Shown one piece after another: positions 8,222 through 15,487 of a stretch of 47,692 nucleotides of DNA. The position numbers and the translations under genes were made by a program. The DNA is from Dokdonella sp. (GTDB lineage: Bacteria > Pseudomonadota > Gammaproteobacteria > Xanthomonadales > Rhodanobacteraceae): positions 1-47,692 of the forward strand of contig NZ_JAHCAP010000024.1 in the NCBI RefSeq assembly GCF_019634815.1, given 5' to 3'. Below the pieces are notes generated by a model, which searched no databases, had not been told where the DNA came from, and saw nothing but the letters and a program-made list of their open reading frames with translations. Positions within the stretch are counted from its first letter, which is position 1; each line of letters starts with the position of its first letter.

Positions 8222-8940
8222 GCGCGCAGTTCCTCCAGGCTCAGGCTGCCTTCGAGCAAGGCGGTGCCGGCAACGCAGGCGGCGACGCCGGTGCCGGCGA
8301 GCGCCTCGACATCGGCGCGATCGCGCACACCGCCCGAGGCGATCCATGCGATCTGCGGCCAGCGCGCGGCAAGCAGGCGATAGAGCGTGAGGTTGGGGCC
8401 GGCACGCATGCCATCGTGTTCGATGTCGGTACAAAGCACGTGCTGCAGGCCGGCGGCGAGCAGGCGTTCGAGCAGGTGCGTGAAGTCGATCCGGCTTTCG
8501 GTTTGCCAGGCATCGAGCGCGGGATACCAGTGGCCGTCGCCGCCGAGACGCAGATCGAGTGCGACGCACAGGCGCGCCGCGCCGAAGCGGTCGAGCCATG
8601 CCGCTACGGTGTTGGGTTCGCGCGCGGCGATGCTGCCGACCACGACACGGGCCACACCCGCATCGAACAGGCGCTGCACGTCATCCACGCTGCGCACGCC
8701 GCCGCCGGCCTGCACGCGCAGCCCGGACTGAGCGAGTCGGCCGATGAGATCGAGCTGGCGTGGCGTGCCTGCGCGCGCGCCGTCGAGGTCAACCACGTGC
8801 AGCCAGGTCGCACCGGCCTGTGCGTAGTCGCTGGCGAGTGCGAGCGGGTCGAGCGCGAACTCGCGCGATTGCGCGAAGTCGCCTTGGCGCAGGCGCACGA
8901 CCCGACCGTCGCGCAGATCGATGGCAGGGATCACGAGCAT
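8203..8940 (-). CDS. hisA: ProFAR isomerase
   Basis: This 245-residue TIM-barrel enzyme performs the ProFAR to PRFAR isomerisation (step 4). The N-terminus M-L-V-I-P-A-I-D-L-R-D-G-R carries catalytic Asp8, and V-Q-A-G-G-G-V-R-S-V-D-D and W-I-A-S-G-G-V-R are the phosphate-binding turns. The start codon lies inside the last ten bases of hisH. The protein is of normal family length. Confidence 0.97.
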   Translation of the reverse strand: MLVIPAIDLRDGRVVRLRQGDFAQSREFALDPLALASDYAQAGATWLHVVDLDGARAGTPRQLDLIGRLAQSGLRVQAGGGVRSVDDVQRLFDAGVARVVVGSIAAREPNTVAAWLDRFGAARLCVALDLRLGGDGHWYPALDAWQTESRIDFTHLLERLLAAGLQHVLCTDIEHDGMRAGPNLTLYRLLAARWPQIAWIASGGVRDRADVEALAGTGVAACVAGTALLEGSLSLEELRACQPVA

Positions 8941-9530
8941 GGCAATTCGAGGAAATTGGCAAGGATTTGGCGACCGACCGCAGCGGATTTTTCCGGGTGG
9001 AACTGCGTGCCCATGACGTTGCCGCGCGCGACCGCGGCGCTGAACGCGCTGCCGTGCCTGCTGCTGGCCAGGGTGTGCGCGTCGGTGGGCGCGGCATAGC
9101 CGTGAACGAAGTACACCCAGGGCTGTGCATCCAATCCGGCCAGCAGGGGATGCGCGCGACCGATCTCGAGCGTGTTCCAGCCCATGTGCGGCCAGCGTGG
9201 CGCGGCCGGCAGGCGCGCCACCGTGCCGGGCAAGAGACCCAGGCCTTCGACCTCGCCTTCGGCGCTGCGCTCGAACAGCAGCTGCATGCCCAGACAAATA
9301 CCCAGCAGCGGTTGACTGAGTGTGCGGATGACGCGATCGAGCCCGCTCGCGCGCAAGCTGCGCATCGCCTGCGCCGCTGCACCGACGCCGGGCAGGATCG
9401 CGTGCGTTGCCGCGCGTATCGTCGTCGCCGCATCGCTGACCCGCGCCTCGACGCCGAGGCGCGCGCAGGCGGTGACGAGCGATCCGAAGTTGGCGCCACC
9501 GGCGGCGATGATCACGAGGTTCGTGCTCAT
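8931..9530 (-). CDS. hisH: Imidazole glycerol phosphate synthase glutaminase subunit
   Basis: This 199-residue class I glutamine amidotransferase supplies ammonia to HisF. The nucleophile Cys79 sits in G-I-C-L-G-M-Q, and the other triad residues His178 and Glu180 in Q-F-H-P-E-K-S. The N-terminus reads I-I-A-A-G-G-A-N-F-G-S instead of the common I-D-Y-G-x-G-N-L-x-S; from memory this A-G-G-A-N variant is typical of xanthomonads. It overlaps hisB by 4 nt and hisA by 10 nt. Confidence 0.96.
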   Translation of the reverse strand: MSTNLVIIAAGGANFGSLVTACARLGVEARVSDAATTIRAATHAILPGVGAAAQAMRSLRASGLDRVIRTLSQPLLGICLGMQLLFERSAEGEVEGLGLLPGTVARLPAAPRWPHMGWNTLEIGRAHPLLAGLDAQPWVYFVHGYAAPTDAHTLASSRHGSAFSAAVARGNVMGTQFHPEKSAAVGRQILANFLELPCS

Positions 9531-10657
9531 GCGGTGACTCCACCCGCGAGCATGCCCTTGCTGCTGGGGATCTGCGCGCTCTCGATGCGGATGGCCTGAC
9601 GCAGCGCGCGGCCGGTCGCCTTGAAACAGGCTTCGATCATGTGGTGCGCATTGCTGCCGACCACGCGCAGGTGAAGGGTCGCGGCAAGGGCATCGGCAAG
9701 ACTGTGGAAGAAATGCGGCACCAGTTCGCAGGGCAGGCCGCCGACCGCTTCGCGCGGAAAGCTGCCGCTGAACACGAAGCCCGCGCGCCCCGAAAGATCA
9801 AGCACGACATCGGCACGGCTCTCGTCCATCGGCAGCGCGAAAGCGATCGCTCCGGCCTCGCGTTGTGGCAAGTCGGATGGGTCGAAGCCATAGCGGGCGA
9901 TGCCACGTCGCTCACCGAGTGCGCTGCGCAGCGCCTGACCGAGCGCGAGCGCGCAGTCCTCGACGCTGTGGTGTTCATCGACCGCGAGATCGCCCGCGCA
10001 GCGCAGTTCGAGCGCAAAGCCGCCATGCACGGCGAGCTGTTCGAGCATGTGATCGAAGAAGCCGATGCCGGTACTGATCCGGGCGCGTGGCGCAGCATCG
10101 AGGTCGATCGCCACCGAGATCGAAGTCTCTCGCGTCTTGCGTTCGAGCTGGGCGCTTCGCGGCGCATCAAGCAGGGCGCTGGCGATCTGCGGCCAGCCAA
10201 GCGACTCGCCAATGCGAAAGCCACGCAGGCCCATGTTCGCAGCCAGCTCCAGATCGCTGTCGCGATCGCCAATCACCGCGCTGCGCGCACGGTCGATGAC
10301 GCCATCGACCAGATAGTGACGAACCATTCCGACGCCGGGCTTGCGCGTGGGCGCGTGCTCGTGGGCAAAGTGACGGTCGATCAACACCTCGCGAAAGACG
10401 ATGCCTTCGCCGGCAAGGATGTCGAGCAGCAATGCCTGCGGTCCATCGAAGTCGGCCTCGGGAAAACTTGCGCTGCCCAGACCATCCTGGTTGCTCACCA
10501 TCACCAGCTCGTAGCCAGCCTCGACGCAGCGGCGCAGCGCGCTGATCGTGCCGGGCACGAGACGCAGCTTCGCATAGCTGTCGATCTGCTGATCGGGCGG
10601 TTCGACGATCAGCGTGCCATCACGATCGACGAACAGGATCTTCGCGGGCGTGCTCAT
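9527..10657 (-). CDS. hisB: Bifunctional histidinol phosphatase / imidazoleglycerol-phosphate dehydratase
   Basis: This 376-residue fusion covers steps 6 and 8 of the pathway. The N-terminal HAD phosphatase (about 1-170) shows the D-R-D-G-T-L motif with Asp11 and Asp13, and a zinc-binding H-x-C-like loop region is replaced by H-F-A-H-E-H-A-P-T-R-K-P. The C-terminal dehydratase (about 180-376) has G-F-F-D-H-M-L-E-Q-L, E-H-H-S-V-E-D and H-H-M-I-E-A-C-F-K. The fused form is typical of Enterobacterales and Xanthomonadales. It overlaps hisC and hisH by 4 nt each. Confidence 0.96.
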   Translation of the reverse strand: MSTPAKILFVDRDGTLIVEPPDQQIDSYAKLRLVPGTISALRRCVEAGYELVMVSNQDGLGSASFPEADFDGPQALLLDILAGEGIVFREVLIDRHFAHEHAPTRKPGVGMVRHYLVDGVIDRARSAVIGDRDSDLELAANMGLRGFRIGESLGWPQIASALLDAPRSAQLERKTRETSISVAIDLDAAPRARISTGIGFFDHMLEQLAVHGGFALELRCAGDLAVDEHHSVEDCALALGQALRSALGERRGIARYGFDPSDLPQREAGAIAFALPMDESRADVVLDLSGRAGFVFSGSFPREAVGGLPCELVPHFFHSLADALAATLHLRVVGSNAHHMIEACFKATGRALRQAIRIESAQIPSSKGMLAGGVTA

Positions 10658-11721
10658 GGGCAAGCTCCGGACAGTGCGGCGATCACGGCCTCGTTCTGCG
10701 CGGGTGTGCCGATGCTGATGCGCAGGCAGTTTTCCAGCCCGGGTTGAGTCGAGAAGTCGCGCACGAGGATGTCGTGGGCGAGCAGGCGCTCGAAGGCGCG
10801 ACGCGCATCGGCGAAGCGCAGCAGCAGGAAATTGCCAGCCGATGGCCACGCGCTGCGCACGGCCGGCAGATGCGCCAGCGCAGCGCGCAGGCGTTCTCGT
10901 TCGCCAACCAGCAGGGCGATGCGTTCGCCCGTGCGCACGAGCGCGGCCGGTTCGAGCGCGCGCAAGGCCGCGCGCACGCTCGGCGCGGGCAAGGGGTAGG
11001 GCGGTGCGATGCGCGCGACGAGATCGACGATCTCCTCGCGGCCGATCAAGCTGCCGATGCGCGCGCCGGCGAGGCCATGCGCCTTCGACAAGGTGCGCAG
11101 CACCGCGAGATTGGCGTGATGTTCGATCAGGCCGCAGGCGCTGGGCGCATCGGCAAACTCGATGTAGGCCTCATCGACGACGAGCAGGGCGCGACCGGCG
11201 AGTGCGCTCGCAAGTGCGTCGATGTGCTGGTGAAACAAGGTGCCGCTCGGATTGTTGGGCGAGCACAGGAACACGAGTTTGGTGTCGTCGTCGACCAGCG
11301 CGAGCAGGGCTGTCGGGTCGAGTGAAAAATCATGGTCTGCATCGAGCGCGAGCGCGCGAAAGCGCGCGTCGTGCACGGTTGCACCGATGCGATACATGCC
11401 AAAGCTCGGCGCCAGCGCAAGCACGTTGTCGCGGCCGGCGCGGCAGAATGCGCGCAACAGCAGGTCGATGGCCTCGTCGCTGCCGCGACCGATCCACAAG
11501 CGTTCGGTACTGACACGGTAGAGCGCGGCAAGTCGCTCGCGCAGCAGTTCGGGTTGCGGCTCGGGATAGCGGTTGAGCGCATCGCTGCGCGCGTCCTCGG
11601 TTTCGTCCCATGGCAGTTCGTTGGCATCCAGACGGATGCGCGCGGTGTAGCCGCTGCGCCGCGCAGAGGCATAGGGCTTGAGCGCGACCAGTTCCGGTCG
11701 CGCGCGCAGCAGGAGGCTCAT
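10654..11721 (-). CDS. hisC: Histidinol-phosphate aminotransferase
   Basis: This 355-residue PLP-dependent fold-type I aminotransferase converts imidazole acetol phosphate to histidinol phosphate. It shows the substrate-side L-D-A-N-E-L-P segment, S-P-N-N-P-S-G-T and V-V-D-E-A-Y-I-E-F. The PLP lysine is predicted at Lys213 in T-L-S-K-A-H-G-L-A-G-A-R-I-G. Its start has GGAGG-like sequence inside the hisD end, and it overlaps hisD and hisB by 4 nt. Length and motifs are normal. Confidence 0.97.
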   Translation of the reverse strand: MSLLLRARPELVALKPYASARRSGYTARIRLDANELPWDETEDARSDALNRYPEPQPELLRERLAALYRVSTERLWIGRGSDEAIDLLLRAFCRAGRDNVLALAPSFGMYRIGATVHDARFRALALDADHDFSLDPTALLALVDDDTKLVFLCSPNNPSGTLFHQHIDALASALAGRALLVVDEAYIEFADAPSACGLIEHHANLAVLRTLSKAHGLAGARIGSLIGREEIVDLVARIAPPYPLPAPSVRAALRALEPAALVRTGERIALLVGERERLRAALAHLPAVRSAWPSAGNFLLLRFADARRAFERLLAHDILVRDFSTQPGLENCLRISIGTPAQNEAVIAALSGACP

Positions 11722-13055
11722 GGCGCCCGATCCAGTGCGGCCAGGCGCAGGTCGACCGCGCGCGCGTGCGCTTCGAGGCCTTCGGCGCGCGCGAGCAGGG
11801 CGGCATCGGGGCCGACCTCGCGCAGGCCATCGGCATTGAGTTCCTGCACGTAGACGCGGCGCATGAAGCTGTCGACGCCGACACCGCCGAAGGCGCGCGC
11901 GAAGCCGAGCGTGGGCAGGACGTGATTGGGGCCGGCGCAGTAGTCGCCCACGGTTTCCGGAGACCACGCGCCGAGGAAGATGCTGCCCGCGTTGGAGAGG
12001 GCAGGCAGCAGATTGCGCGGCTCGCGCACGTTGACGATGAGGTGCTCGGGCGCGTAACGCTCGGACACTTCGATCGCCTGCGCGAGATCGGCGACCTTGA
12101 TCAGCCGCGCGTGCGCGAGCGCCGCATGTGCAATCGCGCTGCGCGGCAGGCTCGCCAGTTGCCGTTCGAGCGCGCACGCCACCGTATCGAGCAGGTGGGC
12201 GTCCGGACTCACCAGCACGACTTGCGAATCACTGCCGTGTTCGGCCTGCGCGAGCAGGTCGGCGGCAACGAAGTCGGGATCGGCGAAGGCGTCGGCGATC
12301 ACCAGCACTTCGGACGGGCCCGCGGGCAGATCGATCGCGGCGCCCTGCGGATCGGCGGCGACTTCGAGCTTGGCCGCAGTGACCCAGGCATTGCCAGGTC
12401 CGAACAGTTTGGCGCAGCGGGGCACCGTCTGCGTGCCGTAGGCGAGCGCGGCGATCGCCTGCGCGCCGCCGATCTTGAACACGTGGTTGATGCCGCACAG
12501 TCGCGCGGCGGCGAGAATCGCCGGATCGGCGCTGCCGTCGACGCGTGGTGGCGTGGCCAGCACGATCTGCTGACAACCGGCGACGCGCGCCGGCACCGCG
12601 AGCATCCACACGGTCGAGGGCAGGGGCGCGCTGCCGGCCGGTGCGTAGAGGCCGACCGTGCCGATCGGCCGCAGCAGCTGCTCGCAACGCACGCCGCGCG
12701 CGGTGTCGCAGATCAGATCCTTGCCGCGCTGCGCACGGTGAAAGGTTTCGACGCGCTCGATCGCGCGCTCGATCGCATTGCGCAGCTCCGGTGCCATGCC
12801 CATGAGCGCAGCCGCGAACTCCTCGTCGGTGACCGCGAAGCTGTGCAACGTGGCCTGGTCGAAGCGCGCGCTGTACTCGCGCAGGGCGGCGTCGCCGCGT
12901 GCGCGCACGTCGGCGATGATTGCGCGCACGGACTGCAGGCGGACCGGATCGGCGAGCGGCGCCGGTCGTGCGAGGGTCCGGTCGCGGGCGCGCTCATCGA
13001 GCATGTTCCAGTCGATGACGCGCGTGACGCGGGCGAGTTCGGGCCGTGCGTTCAT
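11718..13055 (-). CDS. hisD: Histidinol dehydrogenase
   Basis: This 445-residue zinc enzyme oxidises histidinol to histidine in two NAD-linked steps. It contains Y-A-P-A-G-S-A-P-L-P-S-T-V, G-P-G-N-A-W-V-T-A-A-K and L-L-A-Q-A-E-H-G-S-D-S, which carries Gln and His zinc ligands. It also has Y-A-P-E-H-L and the C-terminal active-site G-V-D-S-F-M-R segment. The N-terminus is slightly extended relative to a 430-residue family average. It overlaps hisG and hisC by 4 nt. Confidence 0.97.
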   Translation of the reverse strand: MNARPELARVTRVIDWNMLDERARDRTLARPAPLADPVRLQSVRAIIADVRARGDAALREYSARFDQATLHSFAVTDEEFAAALMGMAPELRNAIERAIERVETFHRAQRGKDLICDTARGVRCEQLLRPIGTVGLYAPAGSAPLPSTVWMLAVPARVAGCQQIVLATPPRVDGSADPAILAAARLCGINHVFKIGGAQAIAALAYGTQTVPRCAKLFGPGNAWVTAAKLEVAADPQGAAIDLPAGPSEVLVIADAFADPDFVAADLLAQAEHGSDSQVVLVSPDAHLLDTVACALERQLASLPRSAIAHAALAHARLIKVADLAQAIEVSERYAPEHLIVNVREPRNLLPALSNAGSIFLGAWSPETVGDYCAGPNHVLPTLGFARAFGGVGVDSFMRRVYVQELNADGLREVGPDAALLARAEGLEAHARAVDLRLAALDRAP

Positions 13056-13945
13056 GCGAGCATTCGCTCGACATTGAGCACGAGCAGTCCGTGTGCGCCG
13101 AGCCGCTTGAGTTCTTCAAGGTGCTGCCAGTCGAGCTGCGCATCGCACAGGGCTTGCAGCGCGATGTCGTCGGGGCGGCCGTCGAGGCCGAGCACGCTGG
13201 GTTGCTCGCGCGTGGGCAGCAGGCGGCGAATCTCGTCGAGCGCGCTGCGCGGAGCCTGCAGCATGAGCAATCGCGCGCCATCACCCGAGAGCGCAGCACC
13301 GATGCGTGCGCAAAAACGTTCGATCAGGGCGCTGGTCGCCGCCGCTGGCGCATGCGGGCTCGTCACCAGCACCGCTTCGCTGCGCAAGACGGTGGCGATC
13401 TCGTGCAACTGATTGGCGGCGAGGGTAGCGCCGCTGGAGACGAGGTCGCAGATGGCATGCGCCTTGCCCAGCCGTGGCGCGATTTCGACCGAGCCGTTGA
13501 GCACGACGACTTCGGCGTCGATGGCCTGCTCACGCAGCCAGTTTGCGGTGAGCTGCGGGTAGGACGTGGCGATGCGCAGGCCGGCAAGATCTTCGATGCG
13601 CTCGATCGGGCCGCCGTCGGGTACGGCGAGCGCAAGGCGACACTGGCCGAAGCCAAGCGCGCGCAACTCGCCGGGGAACGGCGTCCCCTGCGCGGCGAGG
13701 CGCTGTTCGTCGAGTACGTTACGGCCGACGATGCCGAGTTCGCAACTGCCCTCGACGAGCAGCCCGGGGATATCGTCATCGCGAACCAGCAACACGTCGA
13801 CCGGCAGGTTTTCGCCGTAGAGGAACAGCTTGTCGCGGCTCTCGCGGAAGGCGAGGCCGGCACGCCGCAGCAGGCCGAGCGAATCCTGCGACAGGCGCCC
13901 TGATTTCTGCACGGCGATGCGCAGCCGTTCGCGAGTGCTGATCAT
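13052..13945 (-). CDS. hisG: ATP phosphoribosyltransferase (long form)
   Basis: This 297-residue enzyme carries out the first, feedback-regulated step of histidine synthesis. Length and C-terminal region (about 225-297) correspond to the long HisG type with its own regulatory ACT-like domain. No hisZ is needed or seen. Motifs include A-V-Q-K-S-G-R-L-S, E-L-G-I-V-G and the PRPP-binding D-L-V-S-S-G-A-T-L. The gene is the first biosynthetic gene and overlaps the preceding TrpR-like gene by 4 nt. Confidence 0.96.
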   Translation of the reverse strand: MISTRERLRIAVQKSGRLSQDSLGLLRRAGLAFRESRDKLFLYGENLPVDVLLVRDDDIPGLLVEGSCELGIVGRNVLDEQRLAAQGTPFPGELRALGFGQCRLALAVPDGGPIERIEDLAGLRIATSYPQLTANWLREQAIDAEVVVLNGSVEIAPRLGKAHAICDLVSSGATLAANQLHEIATVLRSEAVLVTSPHAPAAATSALIERFCARIGAALSGDGARLLMLQAPRSALDEIRRLLPTREQPSVLGLDGRPDDIALQALCDAQLDWQHLEELKRLGAHGLLVLNVERMLA

Positions 13946-14277
13946 GACGCGGCTCGGCTGCGCGGCTTGCGCGCCGGTTTCAGTCGGGCTGCGGCCAGGG
14001 CATAGCCGCCCGCGCCCTGTTCGAGGCAGCGCGCGACGCGGCCGATGGTGGTGATGCTCACCGCGGTTGCCTCATGGATCTGCCGATACGGCTTGCCGGC
14101 GAGCAGTTGCGGCACCACGCTCCAGCGCTCGCGCATCGCCTCGCGTTCGGCCGGCGTGCACAGGTCGTCGAGAAAGGCCTGCATCTCGGCCACGCTGCGC
14201 AAATTGAGCAGTGCTTCGCACAACGCGCGTTCGGAGCGGCGCGAATCCAGGCTCGGGGAAAGTGGTCTGCGTTTCAT
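13942..14277 (-). CDS. TrpR/YerC-family repressor, candidate regulator of the his operon
   Basis: This 111-residue helical protein belongs to the TrpR-like superfamily (YerC/YecD type). L-C-T-P-A-E-R-E-A-M-R-E-R and V-V-P-Q-L-L-A-G-K-P-Y-R-Q-I-H form the core, followed by the HTH A-V-S-I-T-T-I-G-R-V-A-R-C-L. The basic tail (R-K-P-R-S-R) may touch DNA. It is the first gene of the his transcription unit and ends with a 4-nt overlap into hisG. A trp-operator-like palindrome lies 7 nt before its start codon, downstream of a sigma70 promoter. The simple reading is an autoregulated repressor of histidine synthesis, with histidine as possible corepressor; the effector is inference. TrpR itself controlling trp genes is less likely given this position. 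Confidence 0.87.
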   Translation of the reverse strand: MKRRPLSPSLDSRRSERALCEALLNLRSVAEMQAFLDDLCTPAEREAMRERWSVVPQLLAGKPYRQIHEATAVSITTIGRVARCLEQGAGGYALAAARLKPARKPRSRAAS

Positions 14278-14283
14278 TTCAAT

Positions 14284-14301
14284 GTACTAATGCGCTAATA
14301 C
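14284..14301 (-). promoter_or_regulatory. TrpR-type operator palindrome in front of the his operon
   Basis: The plus-strand sequence GTACTAATGCGCTAATAC is an imperfect palindrome. It matches 13 of 18 positions of the symmetrical TrpR operator GTACTAGTTAACTAGTAC, including both outer GTACTA / TA-TAC arms. It sits between the predicted -10 box and the start codon, where bound repressor would block transcription. The match to the trp operator is from memory of the consensus. Confidence 0.7.
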
Positions 14302-14308
14302 GCTACGA

Positions 14309-14338
14309 AGTGTAACGGTGCGGCATTTTCGCCGTCAA
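14309..14338 (-). promoter_or_regulatory. Sigma70-like promoter of the his operon
   Basis: On the minus strand TTGACG (14338 to 14333) is followed after 18 nt by TACACT (14314 to 14309), matching 5/6 and 4/6 of the -35 and -10 consensus. Transcription would begin near 14302, immediately before the TrpR-type palindrome, giving a leader of about 25 nt. Confidence 0.6.
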
Positions 14339-14405
14339 GCCTGCGGGTCGGCGGGGGTCCGAGAGATGTGGCGCGCCAGCTGCCGCCGAGGGTGGCGACG
14401 TGAGC

Positions 14406-15320
14406 TCAGTCGAGTGTGCGCGGATCGAGCAAGTCGCGTGGCAGGTCGCGGAGCAAGGCAGCGAGCGGCATGAGCAGGGGGCCGAGCGCCGAGCTCTTGC
14501 GCCAGAGCATGGCGATGCGGCGGCTGGGTACCTCGCCGCGGAAACGCAGGAGTTGCACGTGCGCCGACGGCGCAACGGGCGGCTTGACCGCAAGCAGTGG
14601 CAGCAGGGTGATGCCGACATTGGCGGCAACCATCTGGCGCAGGGTTTCAAGGCTGGTGGCGCGAAATCCTGCATGCTCGCCTGCGCCGGCATGGCGACAC
14701 ACCTCGAGCGCCTGGTCGCGCAGGCAATGGCCGTCGTCAAGCAGCAGCAGGTCCTGGTTGGCGAGATCGTCGATGGTGATCGACTTGCGCCGTGCCAGCG
14801 CGTGGCCTTCTGGCAGTGCCAGCAGGAAGGGTTCCTCGAACAGCATCTCGACGTGCATCTGCTCGTCATGGATTGGCAGTGCGAGCAAGGCCGCGTCGAG
14901 CCGTCCCTCGCGCAGCTGGGTGAGCAGCACTTCGGTTTTTTCCTCGACCAGCAGCAGTTCGAGTCGCGGCCAGCGCGCGTGGATGCGCGGCACGATGTGC
15001 GGCAACAGGTATGGGCCGAGGGTGGGAAAGATTCCGAGGCGCACGGCGCCGGATTCGGGGTCATGGGTGCGCCGGGCGAGTGCCTTTATGGCATCCACGT
15101 CATGCAACACGGTGCGTGCGCGGGCAACGATGTCGCGGCCCACGTCGGTCAGCAGCACCTTGCGTGGCGCACGTTCGACCAATTGCACACCGAGCTCCTC
15201 CTCGAGCTTGCGGATCTGCGTCGACAGGGTCGGCTGGCTCACGAAGCAGGCTTCGGCAGCGCGGCCGAAATGCCGATGATCGGCCAGGGCGACGAGATAG
15301 TGGAGGTCGCGCAGGTTCAT
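14406..15320 (-). CDS. oxyR: LysR-family peroxide sensor OxyR
   Basis: This 304-residue regulator senses hydrogen peroxide by disulfide formation and activates antioxidant genes. The N-terminal winged helix is R-D-L-H-Y-L-V-A-L-A-D-H-R-H-F-G-R-A-A. The redox pair falls at Cys199 and Cys208 in D-G-H-C-L-R-D-Q-A-L-E-V-C, the same numbers as in Escherichia coli OxyR. The segment F-R-A-T-S-L-E-T-L-R also matches. The start at 15320 gives these positions. It is divergent from an exported aminopeptidase with 167 bp between them. I could not identify the four-part OxyR site there. Confidence 0.95.
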   Translation of the reverse strand: MNLRDLHYLVALADHRHFGRAAEACFVSQPTLSTQIRKLEEELGVQLVERAPRKVLLTDVGRDIVARARTVLHDVDAIKALARRTHDPESGAVRLGIFPTLGPYLLPHIVPRIHARWPRLELLLVEEKTEVLLTQLREGRLDAALLALPIHDEQMHVEMLFEEPFLLALPEGHALARRKSITIDDLANQDLLLLDDGHCLRDQALEVCRHAGAGEHAGFRATSLETLRQMVAANVGITLLPLLAVKPPVAPSAHVQLLRFRGEVPSRRIAMLWRKSSALGPLLMPLAALLRDLPRDLLDPRTLD

Positions 15321-15487
15321 GCGGTCAATTGAAGCAGGCGATTGCACACTGCGTAAAGATCAGCGCGGTTAATTGGTCGGATGCGGCATGGAAATTCCAT
15401 GCAAGGGCTGGCCGGGTAGGCAATCCGGCACAGGCGCGGCCCGCCGCATCTTGGCAGATTGGACGTTTTGCGAGGCGGAGGATTGCG

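Noticed and set aside
14278..14340. Histidine leader peptide with attenuator upstream of the his operon
   Set aside because: The leader is only about 25 nt and has no run of His codons or terminator pair.
15321..15487. OxyR binding site between oxyR and the M1 aminopeptidase
   Set aside because: No ATAG-N7-CTAT type pattern could be recognised; autoregulation remains possible but unsupported.
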